A stretch of 64,000 nucleotides of DNA, taken from Erythrocercus mccallii. Its lineage: Eukaryota; Chordata; Aves; Passeriformes; Dicruridae. Below the pieces are notes generated by a model. The model searched no databases. It was not told where the DNA came from and saw nothing but the letters and a program-made list of their open reading frames with translations. Shown here piece after piece: positions 25,612-37,399 of the stretch (within the stretch, counting starts at the first letter, position 1; the number at the start of each line of letters is the position of its first letter). The stretch covers positions 1,366,907 through 1,430,906 of the forward strand of contig VZRG01000029.1 of NCBI GenBank assembly GCA_013397435.1, read 5' to 3'. The position numbers and the translations under genes are program-made.

Positions 25612-25765
25612 CTCACATCATCACTGGCTATGATCTTGTCTCATAAATTAAGGAAGGTTGGGTCTTGTCAGTTCTTGGATACAAGGCCTCCAAGGAAAAT
25701 CCAGATGGTGCAGGCATTGATAGCAATTCAGTGGGAAGACCACCTACTGTGTTAGTACTCATTTT
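25604..25765 (+). repeat. 5S rRNA-derived SINE (AmnSINE1-like)
   Basis: The plus strand aligns with the 3' two thirds of vertebrate 5S rRNA, in order: tgatcttgtctcat (5S cgatctcgtctgat), then aaggaaggttgggtcttgtc (5S aagcagggtcgggcctggtt), then agttcttggat (5S agtacttggat), then gcctccaaggaaaatccaga and tggtgcaggc (5S accgcctgggaataccgggtgctgtaggc). The SINE-specific part appears to continue with attcagtgggaag. SINEs with a 5S head, such as AmnSINE1, are very old in amniotes, and some copies have become enhancers. The start near 25,604 is inferred from the length of 5S upstream of the matched block. The exact family is uncertain; the 5S relationship is clear. Confidence 0.78.
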
Positions 25766-25769
25766 TCTT

Positions 25770-28700
25770 CTGTATTGAGAGCATTGTGTTTGGAAGGATG
25801 TTACTGGTTTTTTTTTCTGAGGTTAAAAATTAAGAACCTGAGCAAAATTAAGTATTTCAAATAATCATAATAATCCTATAGCATGTTGCATAAGAGTACA
25901 AAAGTGGTTCAGATATTGCCAGCTTAAAAAATATTAGAGTTAATTGAAAATATCTTTCCCCCTTTTTCCAGTCTCTTTTCATTCAGCATCTATCCAGCCC
26001 CTCTGTGAAATATTCACTGATAACTAAAAACTAAAAGCAATTTTTATCTTCATCAGCATTTCCTGTAAGCTTTTGTAAAACATTCAAAACACAAAAAAGC
26101 ATGACTGCAAAAGAAACTGGGAATTTCCTCAGCTGGGAATTTGTATTTTGGTCTTTATCTTATTATTTCTTTCTGTGACATAGAACAAATAAAATGTTAA
26201 AATGTAATCTGTTTTGCATTATTTCATTGCCAGATATCATCATGTCCCATGTGCCCATTAATTACCCTCTCTGGGCTAGGATCCCTGGTTACACCATAGA
26301 TTTTTGGTGGAGCAGGAAGGGGAGCAGGTAATTAACTGTTCTGCCTGAAAACCTTGGGCTAGGGGCAGTGTGGCAAGTGGAGCACTCTTTACCATGCATT
26401 GTCTCAGTGGTGTTTGTACTCTCCTTATTGCCTCCCAAAGTTCTGAGTTACCATTGCAATGCATCACAAAAGATCTCATTTAAGAGAGATTTTTTGTCAT
26501 GTTCCCCCTAATATGCTTTATAAAAAAATAAAATTATTCACCAAACAAAGACATTTATCATGAAAGTGAGCCTCAAACCCAAAACTGGATGAGATGCAGA
26601 TATAGCAGAAATAAATTGTAATAAGTTCAGAAGGCTATGTAGATATAGCCTTCTTTACTGCTAGAATAGGAATAATATTGTTGGGATCTTTGCAGGTTGA
26701 GAAGATTATAATTTTTTCTAATGCTTAGCAGCTAGAATTTTAACATGGAAAGAGATTTTTCAAAGTCTAGAAGCTTTCATATCATTAAAAGAAAAAAAAT
26801 CTTTGGAAGTGACTATTGGGTAAGATATTCATAGCTATAAACTATAAGATCTTTCTTCACAGGGGATGGGAAAGGCACATTTGCCTTTTACTCTTGGAGC
26901 CCAGTTGCTGTCAGCATGCTGTGTCAGAGAGGGTATAGTGGAGTAGAACTTCACATATAGTCACAAATGCTCAGTCCATAGTATGTTCATTGAACTTGGT
27001 TTTGATTCTTCATAAACACAAAATAGTTCTCAAGTCAAATAACATTTTAAGGGAAAGTCACAAAGAAATTACGTTTCCTGAAGACATCAGCAAGAAATCA
27101 CAACCAAGTAGGAATAACTGTAGATAATGTGAAAGTCATTATGCATCCTAAGGTTTCACACTGACTGGAGTAGATGAAAGAGGAGGAAACACAGGATAAT
27201 TAAGAATTTTGCTCATAGTTTCTAAAAGAGATAGAGCTTGTGAAAATATACTTTGACCTTTTGCAGATGTTATGAAAACTTTGCTGCTTGGAACTTGACT
27301 TACAGGATGGTACAATGCTGAAGTTCCAAGAATTAATGTTGGTCAAAACTAACTTGGGCTCCTGGAAAGTAAAATAGAAAACCTCATTTATTTTGCTAAG
27401 GCTTCAATTTTAGTAACTGTTGTGACAGGGATGATAAGAATATTCTTAGTGTAAACACTACTAACAACACTAAACTTGAATAATTGAACTCTGATATCAC
27501 TATATTCCCTCTGAAAATATATCAGTGTAACTACAGATCCATCCTTGACCCAAGGTCTTCTTTTGGTGGAGACAAGGGAGTGCGGTGTTTTTGGGAATAA
27601 TATTGTATTTCTGCTCACCAGGAAGAACAGTTGCCCCAGCCACTGTGCTCAGAAGTAAGATACGGTCTATCTTTCACTGTAACTTGGTAGGATGCCAGAG
27701 GTACTTTACGGAGACAACTCAGGTGAAGGAACAGAGCAGCATGACAAAGCAGCAAGGTAAAGGAATGCAGCATTAGGGAAAGAAAGCTTTATGTTAGGGA
27801 AGGGAAAGAGGCTCTGATGCTGCTACAAGATTTTCCTTCCCCATCACCAGGATTCAATATTTTGATATTTCTTGTCATTTTGTTTCTTATTTTGAATTAA
27901 ATACAATATTTAAAACTGCATTTTAAAAATTTGAAATCAAGACAAGAAGAACTTTCAGAGACCTTCAGAGACCTTTCTTTTTTGGGGGAGATTTTTTTTT
28001 TTTTTCAGATTTGTGGTGCATGTTCAAAGTTTCCTAACTACAGAATTTTTTATGGAACACAAAGAGATAACCTGAATCCTTTTGTCATTTCTAATCATAA
28101 AAGGTTTTCCTTACATGTTCATCTACTATTTTAGCAGGATAAAATTTCAGCATATAAAGTGGGCTCATTAAGGGGTAAATCAGGATTTTGTAGTGATGGG
28201 GGTCATTCCTTGTTGCAGAGGCTGGGAGTGCTGAATGAGTCTGGGACTGCGGAAGATAGAAAGACCACCTTGCACAGCAACACCATGGTGTCATGATGAT
28301 GACATGGCCTCTCCTCCTACCTCTGCTTCCTGGGAGGTGGTTCCAGATGACTATTAAAACTCGCTTCCTGAAGGCATTCAGAAACTCTGTGCCATTGCTT
28401 TCTGGGTGCCTGTGGAGGACCAAGACGCAGAACATCTCAATACACAACTGCAGCTAAACTGACTGGGGAACTGTGATTTTAAAAGCTATAGAATACTTGC
28501 TGTGACAGATTTAAAAAAATCACTCCTATGTGTGTGAAATTGGTCTGTCAGCTCTAGCTATGTCTGTATTTCTGTTTATTCAGAGTAAGAATGTGGATGG
28601 GAATGTCCCCTAAATGCATACAAGTATTATTGTACTTTGTAGCTGATGGAAGCATTATAAAAATTAATATTGTTGTGAAATCTGGGACAATCAATATTTC

Positions 28701-31700
28701 TTTCTGTGTACCACCATGTGATGTGCTTTCACATCTTGAACTGAGCAGATAAAATATAATCAGTAGATGCTTACTAAGAATATCTCCAGTGAAACACTTT
28801 TGCAAGTCAGTAATTTTTATTTTTTTATGTGTGTAGCATGACTGAAGTAACATTGTCCAGGTAGCAATAGTAGAAGTGGTGTATTTTGACTATTTTGCTA
28901 TGAAATCTCTTTGTACTTTCACTGTAAGTGCTTGTAAGTAATATGCTGACTAGGATGTTTCAATAAAAAATAATTGTGTTGGTACCAAGCTTTATTTATA
29001 TTTCTTGAAAGCTGAATCTAACTGAAATAAATGTTATTTCTTCAATGTTGCATGTTTTCCCATTTTCAATGCTGAGGTTTCTTTTATACTTCAGCTTTAT
29101 TCTCAGACTCTGAGGGCATTTAAAGACTGTTGGAGGCAGTGTCCAAGTGAGTTCTCATTCCATAATACTAGTAAAATGGGAGCAATCCATTTACATCACA
29201 CCTGCAATCTGCTAAACTGAAATATCCAAATCAAAACAAAGCTCTTTTAGAACACTGAATTTTGATTCTAGCTTTGTTAAGGCTTACTGCCTCTGGGAAG
29301 TTTTACAAAACAAGACTGTCGTTGCAGAGTCAGCAGGGTCATCAGCAGAGCCATCAGCAGAGGGGCTGACATTCAAAAAGCACATTGACATAATAGGAGC
29401 TAGGATGGATTAAACACTCTGAAGGGAGGTTATAAGCAAACAGATTTTACATGGTGCTCCGTTTGATGCCCTCTTCTTGGTGAGATGCCCTCTCTGTTCT
29501 TACTAGAGACAAGTCCACATGATGGCAAGACTATTCCAAGTTGATTGAAGACCAAATATTATCAAGTTCTGAGTGTTTAACATGAAACATTGTTAAAATC
29601 CTCTAATATCCAGATAGTGATCAACACTTCTTTTTTGGAAAAGCTGTTTTCTTTGAGCTAGGCCTATAAAACACTGGTCACCTCAGAACATATTGATCAG
29701 TCTCCTTCCCCACTACCAAAAAAACCCTCATCTGGGCAAAACTAATATTGCTTCTACAGCTTACCATGAATATCAGAGCTTGGCAAGATTTCACTACCTC
29801 CAGTTTCCTCTACCAGCAATTCATAACAGTGATTTAATAAGTTCTGTCCTGCTTTGGAATATGGCCACGGTTTAAACTGCTCAGAGGTGAGTCAGATCAG
29901 GCTGAGTGATACGTTCAAGCTAATCCCCTTTTCTCAAACCAGTGCTCCCTTCTGTGGTTCTCTCTCTTCTCTGGCCTCTGTGGTTTCCTCTTTGCAAAAA
30001 GCACCCCTCCATATTGCATTGGTTAACTGCTTCTGAATTTATATCCAATATGATGTAAGGTAGCCGATTCTCTGGCCCACAGGTTATGCAATTTACAACC
30101 TTAAAAGGTAAGTTATTGATAAATTTCTGCTGCTGAAAAAATAAGTGGAATTTTTACAAAGTAAGATCTGGACATGATCTTTGCTTGAGTTTATTATTCT
30201 GCCTGTTGCTCCCCCAAGTTTCCCATGCCTCCAGACAGACTCAGTTTAATATCCATCCCAGATATACTGCCATCTCCAAGTTTCTGGCAGTCGCTGTTAC
30301 CTGTCACACTGACGTGCTGCACAGGAAAATTGTTCTGCATTTTTTTGGTGGAGAAATAAAAAGTTATTGGCATAGGTAGTTTGGAAGCCAGAGCAGCTTT
30401 CTTACCCAGTGAGATATTATTGTGTTTCAGAAGCATCTGAAGGGAGTCAAACCTAGTCCATGCATATGTTCAATTTTACATGGTATGCTGAGGCCAAAAT
30501 TTGGGGCCAGCTGCTCCCGAGTCTCTGGCATGTGCTTTTCTTTAACCACATAGAGCGTTGCCTGTCTGTATCTGCTTGCACAGTTGTGGCTGCAGCTTCA
30601 GAGCCATATATATGTTTCTTAGCCTCTCAGTGTCTCTAAAAATACCAAAAAAAGTAAAGACGTCATTTGGAGTTAAATCTAGAGAAGTGGTTTGCTGTCT
30701 TTTGGCTTATTAAACTGCAGTAGTACTAGAAAATATAATGTGACAACTACTGCCTGACTTTTGCATCTATATGGAATAGATTTTAAAGTTGTTTTAAAAC
30801 TTAGACTGTATAGGAAATGAAGCCTCAAAATTCATGTATTCTGGCTGCATGTAAACTGGTACTTTTTTGTCACACATGAGGACAGAGATTAAAAACAACT
30901 TTATAAAGTATTTATGAGGTTTTGATATACCACAATCATTTTCTCTGGCTGTTAGAGTCTCTGAATAGTATCTTAATGCTAGATCATATTTTCTGACAGC
31001 AAAACACCAGATACACTGTAATGATTTGGCATTCAGCCTTTTGGAATGAAGGCCAAAACTGGTTAAATAAATCTTTTTCAATAGCAAGGAGCAACGATTG
31101 CATTGTAAACTCTGCATAAATCTGTGATATTACAGAAAGCAACTGTTTTGCAATAAGTTGAATTGAAAAAAAAAAAGCTACGGAAAAAATTTCCCATACT
31201 GGAAAGATGTCAACATGGCATTTTGCTACCTGAGTCTTCTATACTGTTGCAATTGAACTTTTAATAATGTGACAGAAAGTGTTTTTCTTGATTATTGCTC
31301 TCAAGATTGTGGTGAGAATCCCAGACCGGAGTAGTATTTCATAAAAATATTAACTTTATTAATAACACATAAAACACATTGGGATTCCTAGAAATCAGTT
31401 CTACATATGGCTTAGAAAAGGCAGGTGGTTTGTGAAATAGCATGAACTCATGCTATGCAAGATTTCTATCAGGAGGGGTGAAACTCTGAGTTACTTTGTA
31501 TTTAGCTGGAGCCAGTGGTGTAAATATATTCACCGATGTGCATTTATTGGTAGTGGTGTGTGGCTGTAGGTCTTAGAAGTGATGCAAGACATCAGGGTTG
31601 CTGTGCTAAATGCACTGCAGGGGTGTTAGACAGACATCATCCTCACCCAGAAGAGCTCATAGTTTAAAATACAGATGTCTCAGACCTGATGGAAAGGGAA

Positions 31701-31848
31701 GCAGATTTTACGAGAAGTAATTTATGCAAGCCACAAACTACCAGTGGCAGCAGTGAAAGGAGTGATCCCAGAGGCTGAGCCCCATAGTGCAAGCTGTGAC
31801 TTTCAGTCCACAGGAGGGTACGTTTTTTCATTTTCCCTTCAGACCTTC
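25770..31848. other. non-coding stretch, nothing assigned
   Basis: No recognisable exon, RNA gene or repeat in about 6 kb. The longest frames are 118 codons (28091-28447, minus) and 107 codons (30794-31117, minus). Neither shows a motif, signal peptide or repeat pattern I know. A tandem pair of the decamer ttcagagacc lies at about 27,955-27,974. At 31,310-31,380 an A/T-rich segment with aactttattaataacacat follows cagaccggagtag. It could be the edge of an LTR or other repeat, but I could not support a call. Confidence 0.45.
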
Positions 31849-31849
31849 T

Positions 31850-32050
31850 CGCGTGGAATGACTGTATGGATGCACAGAGGCACACACTGATGTGGCCCTG
31901 CAGCTCCGTGCGTGTGTCAGGCAGAGAAACGAGAGGGCCCCTCGGTGCTCCTCAGGTCAGGACCCGGCAGCAGAGGGGCGGGTGCCCTCTCTGACCCCCT
32001 GCTCTATCTCTTCTTGAGAAACCACCTCGGTTTGGCTTTTAAAAGGGCCA
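31850..32050. promoter_or_regulatory. GC/CpG-enriched flank of an isolated patch
   Basis: About ten CpG dinucleotides occur in roughly 200 bases (for example tctcgcgtgg, ctccgtgcgtg, cctcggtg, acccggcag, ggggcggg), against almost none in the previous kilobases. It forms the left shoulder of the patch that peaks at 32,530-32,770. CpG retention in a bird desert suggests an unmethylated element such as an enhancer or non-coding RNA promoter. No TATA box or clear start site is seen. Confidence 0.4.
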
Positions 32051-32173
32051 GAACCAGCTGAACAAATGTAGGGCTGGTTGGTGTGACATTTCCGTGCAGT
32101 TCAGGTTAATAGTTCACTTACAGTGAGTGCAAAGCTTAAATCTGTGTTCTCCAGATCATATAGACTCTACCAC

Positions 32174-32272
32174 AAAAGGAATAACTATAATGATAAAATA
32201 ACAATATTAACGATAATAGTAATAACAATAATAACAATGATAACTATAATAATGAAAATTGTCATGATTATG

Positions 32273-32303
<31 letters not shown>

Positions 32304-32322
32304 TAATAATAATAATAATAAT
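32174..32322. repeat. AAT trinucleotide microsatellite
   Basis: A near-perfect (AAT)n core at about 32,272-32,322 with one TGA interruption, preceded by about 100 bases of degenerate ATA/ACA/ATG triplets of the same phase. The older, mutated units sit on the left. The 87-codon plus-strand frame across it, mostly Ile, is a by-product of the repeat. Confidence 0.95.
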
Positions 32323-32527
32323 TTGTTTAACTTTTACATTATTAACAAAACAACATCCAGGAAAAGATTGTCAGCAGAAATGGTAAGGGAAGGACAAGCC
32401 AAGATGCAGAAGCGTGTACTGATGTGCAGTTCATGGCTCATACAGCCCTGCAGGAGCAGGTTTTAGCTCCTTGGGCTTCATCATGAGCCTTCTTATCACG
32501 GTATGAAGCTACAACTAAAATGAGTGA

Positions 32528-32770
32528 AGCGGCGCCGTGCCCGGGCTCCCCTCGCCGCCGCTGCCAAGCGGCTGTGCCGCCGCGGGGCGCTGCTCCAGCC
32601 CGGCGGGAGGCGGCAGAGCTCGGTCCCGGTCCCGGTCCCGGTCCCGGTCCCGGTCCCGGTCCCGGTCCCTGTCCCTGTCCCAGCTCCGGCTCGCCGGGAC
32701 CCGGCAACATTCCGGGAGCAGGCGGCAGCTGGGAATCCCGCACGGGGTGGTGGTTAGGGAGCGCTGCAGT
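32528..32770. promoter_or_regulatory. small CpG island in an AT-rich desert
   Basis: About 30 CpGs lie in about 240 bases by hand count, with very high GC content, inside tens of kilobases of AT-rich DNA. Blocks such as cggcgccgtgcccgggctcc and gccgccgcggggcgctgc resemble vertebrate promoter DNA. Four frames stay open across it, up to 126 codons (minus, 32438-32818). That is expected when GC-rich DNA lacks stops; they encode Gly-Pro, Val-Pro, Ser-Arg or Asp-Arg strings from the hexamer array. It could be the promoter of an unannotated transcript, an enhancer, or a GC-rich satellite-like expansion. Confidence 0.6.
32621..32680. repeat. CGGTCC hexamer tandem array
   Basis: Eight head-to-tail copies of cggtcc followed by two copies of the variant ctgtcc, 60 bases in all, with no interruption. 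The eight canonical units are identical, which points to recent slippage or expansion. It sits in the middle of the small CpG island. Confidence 0.97.
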
Positions 32771-33059
32771 GGATACATGCATATAGGAGAGGAGCACTGG
32801 AATATATCCAGAGCCCAAATCCTTGAGTCTTAGCAGCTGAAAGATGTCAAATGCTCTCCTTAGGCTGGAAAGCGTTTGGCACGCTCCCGGAGTGTGTCAG
32901 GACAAGACTGGCACCGTGGTGCTCCAGGGACCATGAGGAAAACCTTAGGATTACAGCTGTAACTTGGCCACTTCCTCACTTACTGCCTCCAGTTTCAAAC
33001 CTCTCAACCCATCTGAAACGGAGCGATGTCCCAGCATGGTGCACTTAGCACATCAGATT

Positions 33060-36000
33060 GCTTAATTATTATCTGTCTTTCCACATTGCTAGATTCACTT
33101 CACCTGCTCATGTGGCACCCACATGTGCTGTCCTGAACATCAGTGTGTGAGCGGCTTGGGATCGCTGCCACTCTGTATCTTCTTCTGCCCTTGTTAAAGC
33201 TCTTCATTCCAACTGCAGCTTCTGCACACTCCCCTAGGTATGGAAATGTAAATGCATTCACAAAATAATTGGACAACTAGCAGAACCTTTGTTAACTGCT
33301 TTGAAAGTGAAAATTGCCTTCTAAATAGAACAGGTAAAAATAATCTCTGTGCAATAGCTAAATGTTTGCCAAGCAAACTAAATACAGTTTTCAAATTTTA
33401 GAGGTTTTTTTATAGGCTTTCCATAATTTAAAGCCACATGGACATTAATTAAGAACTGTCATGATGGCTAGTAAATGAATGTCAGTAAATACAACATCAT
33501 AACTATTCTCTCAGAACTGTGTCAGAAAATACATTTTTATATTGAAAAAAATTCACTCCAAGTGTTTTTGCTTTCATTATGAAAAGAATATATCCCCTGT
33601 CCTCATACTGTGGGGTTTTTAAAAAGTTTTTAGGTGTTTACATTACCAATGTAAAAAATATTGAGCTGAAAGAGGCCTCAAGACAGGGTTGGAGACAGGT
33701 AGATGTAGGCAGAAAAAAGTTTTGAGAAAACCTGCCAATAAAGTTATGTTCAGCAAAAGAATGCAGGTAAGAAGAAAAGGCAAGTGGGAAGCTTCCGGGA
33801 ATCAGGTACTTGCTGTGTGTACATTACATCAGTTTGCTCCTGGTGCTGTTCTGTAGCAAAGAACATAAGCAATGTTCTCAGGATGCAGCCTCTATGATTG
33901 ATGCTGTGGCTCTGGGTTCATGTTTTAATTCAGTCATTCAAGGTGAGGAGGCCAGAGGGCAGATAAGCTTTTTTCCAAGCAGCTGTTAACAGAGTTTGCG
34001 ATGTCTGCTTAAGATGCTACCTGAGCAGAGTGATTTAATAAATTGAGAACTGTCTTGGGACTTTGCATCTTTTCCCATCCCTGCCACTGCTTTCCTGCTG
34101 AATCACATTTTTAGCCTAATCTCTGTTTCTTATTCTGTTAAAAGGACACAGTAAGCATTGCAAAAGCAATCAGTAATGTATGTTTCTTTCTAGGCAGAAA
34201 ATGTGTATAATAACTGGAACTTTTATCTGGGATATTTTAGAAGAGAAGGCAAGTTTTTGTGCAGTCCCATTGTCTCCTCTCATCCTTGCAATACTATAAA
34301 GATGGTGTTAGTATAGTTTTTTTTTGTAATTTCCACTTGGTTGTTTCAATCAATTCAGAATAAATGTGCATCTATGTCCTTTTGGGCCAATTTAGAATGC
34401 TTCTTTCTCAATATTCTCTCAAAGAACTTGAAGATATATATGAAATGAAATTGCTGTCATGGCAGAGGAGTTTGTCAGTCAGGCAGCAATTGGTCATTGA
34501 ACACCAAAATTAGACATAGGGAGTAGAAAAGAAATCGTAAGAGTCACTGTTTGGGAGAGGTTTAGATATGCAGAAGAAGGTGTTTAGAAAGAATTCCAAA
34601 ACTTAAGGGTGCAGCTTTATGCAGATATTTATCTTAGAAAAATACGTTTTAAAATTAGTAGACTGTTCTCTATTTTCCTATCAATGGTGTATTCAGCACT
34701 TTCAAGTGATTACAAGTCAAGAATATCACGTGTGTCCGCCCGCTGTCTAATTGTGCTGACTAGTAATTTCTAATCTGATAATAAGCAGTGAATTGGTTAA
34801 CAGTGTTGGTACTTAAGCGTGCATGTTTTGCTTCAAGGCTGACACCCTGGCAAGATGAATGGGGGAAGTTAACTTGCTTGATGCTATTGTTTTAGCTGGT
34901 GAGGATGAGGACTCAACAAGATGAAAGTATGTTGGTTTACATTGTCAAGGCTATCTTCACAACCAGAAGCTAGAAACTTCCTTTATTATGAGAAAACAAA
35001 CACATAAATTCTGGGAAATAGAATAAAACACTCCATTAATCTGCATGAAAGCCTTAAATCATTCAGATTCATAGATTTGCTACCTGTGGTCATTTTTTTC
35101 TTCTGCATTTGGAATAAGAGTTTGGGATCAGACAGCATCATTGACTGCATCCACTGATGGTCTAAGAAATGACTAATAAAAACAGATAGAGTAGATATTT
35201 TTTCTTAGAAATAGAGCTTTCTGGAAATGGTGCAGAAACAAAAAGAAAGTCTAACAGAATGCTACCTTGTTCCATTGAAATCTGTTCAGAAAAATAAATG
35301 ACGTTCTATTTTTGGCTTCCTTTGCCTTGTTGAAGAGTTAAGGATAACTCATTTGATCTAGCTCTGCACCAGCTTCTCAACTGTGAAACAAGAATGAATG
35401 AGTCGTGAATATTTTCTAAAATGTTGAGGAAATACAGATGAAAAATTATTATGTAATCCCTAAGCACCAGATTGGGTGACCTTTATTCATATTTAAACAA
35501 TGAGAACTATTTACAGAGTAGCCTACTGTTCACTGTGAGTAAGGGTGAGAGAATCCAGGCTGGTTTTTTCTTGGCCCAGAGAATGTTTCTGAACTGCTGT
35601 TTTCATTTGGTTTTACAGTTCCATTTTCATAAGATTAAAGGGACCTGAAAATGAATGAAATTGCAGGTTAGTGAATGATACTGTATGTTTGAAGACATCC
35701 ACACTCTAACAATCTTTGACTTTATCTTCAATTACCAGTATCTCAGTTGTAATATCTCTGCTGGGATTTTCAGAAAAATAGCATGTAATGTCAACTCTGT
35801 ACTTAAACTGTAACCAACAAACCCTGGGGAGCTATCAAGTTATCAGTCTTTAGTACAAAAAGTATAACACCGGTTTTAAGTATAGCTACTCAAAATGGGT
35901 CAAGTTACAGCTGGGTTGTGTTTTAGTGAACTAAAATTAATAAGGTGTTTTTAGCCAAGCAGAAAAATCCTTAAGCGTAGATACTTGTAATCAAGTTCCT

Positions 36001-37300
36001 GGTTCTATAGGTTAATTTTTATTTAACCTATGAAAATTAGGTGCACACACATGTACACACAAAACCCACCTGTGGACTGAAGTTCTCAGTAGTTTGTTGC
36101 CCATAACCTCGAGCTGGAATGGAAACTCTAGCACTTTAGCATTCAAAATCTGGAACAGCTGCTAAGGTCCAAGATGTTTGGGTTTGAACTTGTGTACTTT
36201 AGAAGCAGATTATACATATGCTGATCTGAATTGAAATAAGTGATAATTGATAGGAAATAGGACAAAAATCTTTTCTTTCAAAACTGAAATGTTTGCATAT
36301 CAGATGTAGCCACAAATGTTCTCTCTTTGTAAAGGAAAAAATATTTACAGGTTGTGATGTTAGACATAGTGTCAGTTCTGAGGCAGAGTGGAGGAAACAT
36401 CTTTGCTGGCCTGAGCAAAACAATTAATCATTGTCCTATGTGCTCTTTAATTAAATGTCTCAAGACCAAATTGCTTGTCAGATCGGCTACAAAACTGAGC
36501 AACTGAAGGCTTGTAGCAGCCTTCATGTTTCACATTTCCAGTAACTATTTTTCTGTGATTCTGTAAAGAGCTCTATTTTCTCTCCTGTTTCACTGGTAAA
36601 TCTCCAAGGGACAGGATCACTACAGCCCCAAGTGATTAGTTGTTGTTTTGGTTTTTTTTGTCAAAGCACATAAATTATTACAGGGCCATTAATTATAAAT
36701 GAATCTAATCCCAGTTCACAATTGCTTTTGAAAGAACTAAGTTCTGTTCTTCAGGCTATTTAGCAAGGTTGTCACCTGCTACCTATACAAACTCTTTGAC
36801 ACATGTGTCAGCTAAAGATTCAGACAACATACACTAAGCTTGGGTTTTGTGCCATTCACTGAAAAGTCAAAAAACCTAAAGATGACAAAATTAATTACCA
36901 TGCTACTAATACAGTCTTTAAAAAACCATAGAAAGTACTAATCATTTTTTTTTTCTAAATTGAGATTTTTCATACAGAAGGAAATAAAAAAATCCCCAAA
37001 CTTAGTACTATTGGCTTTATGTATGTGTATGCAATATTTAATTTCAAAATTGAGAAGTTCAGAACTTCTGAAGTGGAACAGAGACGCAATTGCCCTCTTC
37101 AAACTGTACTTTCCAAAATGTGAATAGCATAGGAACACTATATAGTTTTAGGATGGTTCTGCACTTAGTCTTATGATGGATCCATTAAGTGGTTTTGTTT
37201 TTTAATCAGAGATACTTATTTGCTTTTCTCAGCATAGTTTCCTGGACATCACACAATTTTGTGCATATGTACATAATATCTGTCTGTATTAGAAAACTGT
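33060..37300. other. AT-rich non-coding stretch, nothing assigned
   Basis: No gene or repeat recognised in about 4.2 kb. Open frames are all at most 74 codons (36199-36423, minus). Its right end adjoins the MIR-type relic. Confidence 0.55.
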
Positions 37301-37302
37301 TA

Positions 37303-37396
37303 TTTCAGTCTTCCTGAAGGGAAATTGAGGCACAGAGAGATTAAGGGACTTTTCCTAGATCTTAGAGGACGTGAGTTAGAGCAGGCTAAAAGGTCT
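37303..37396 (-). repeat. MIR-type CORE-SINE relic
   Basis: The plus strand reads gaagggaaattgaggcacag, then agagattaagggacttttcc, close to the reverse complement of the MIR core (gatggggaaactgaggcaca, gagaggttaagtgacttgcc). It continues more weakly through gtgagttagagcagg, where MIR has agtaagtggcagagcc. It is the better preserved of the two MIR-type relics in the window. Such copies predate the bird-mammal split in origin, and in birds they survive mainly as short cores. No tRNA head is visible. Confidence 0.8.
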
Positions 37397-37399
37397 AGA

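Noticed and set aside
25631..25720. Possible 5S rRNA gene
   Set aside because: Only the 3' part is similar, with many changes at conserved positions, and SINE-like sequence follows. It is a SINE, not a 5S gene.
28091..28447. 118-codon minus frame
   Set aside because: No motif, no compositional signature and no neighbouring exon. Such lengths are expected by chance in 64 kb on six frames.
30794..31117. 107-codon minus frame with many Cys and Lys
   Set aside because: No zinc-finger spacing and no recognisable family; treated as chance.
31310..31400. Possible LTR edge of an endogenous retrovirus
   Set aside because: No paired LTR, primer-binding site, polypurine tract or gag/pol similarity seen anywhere in the window.
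32438..32818. 126-codon minus frame with a long Gly-Pro repeat, and three overlapping plus frames
   Set aside because: All derive from the CGGTCC array and its GC-rich flanks. Several frames being open at once argues against coding.
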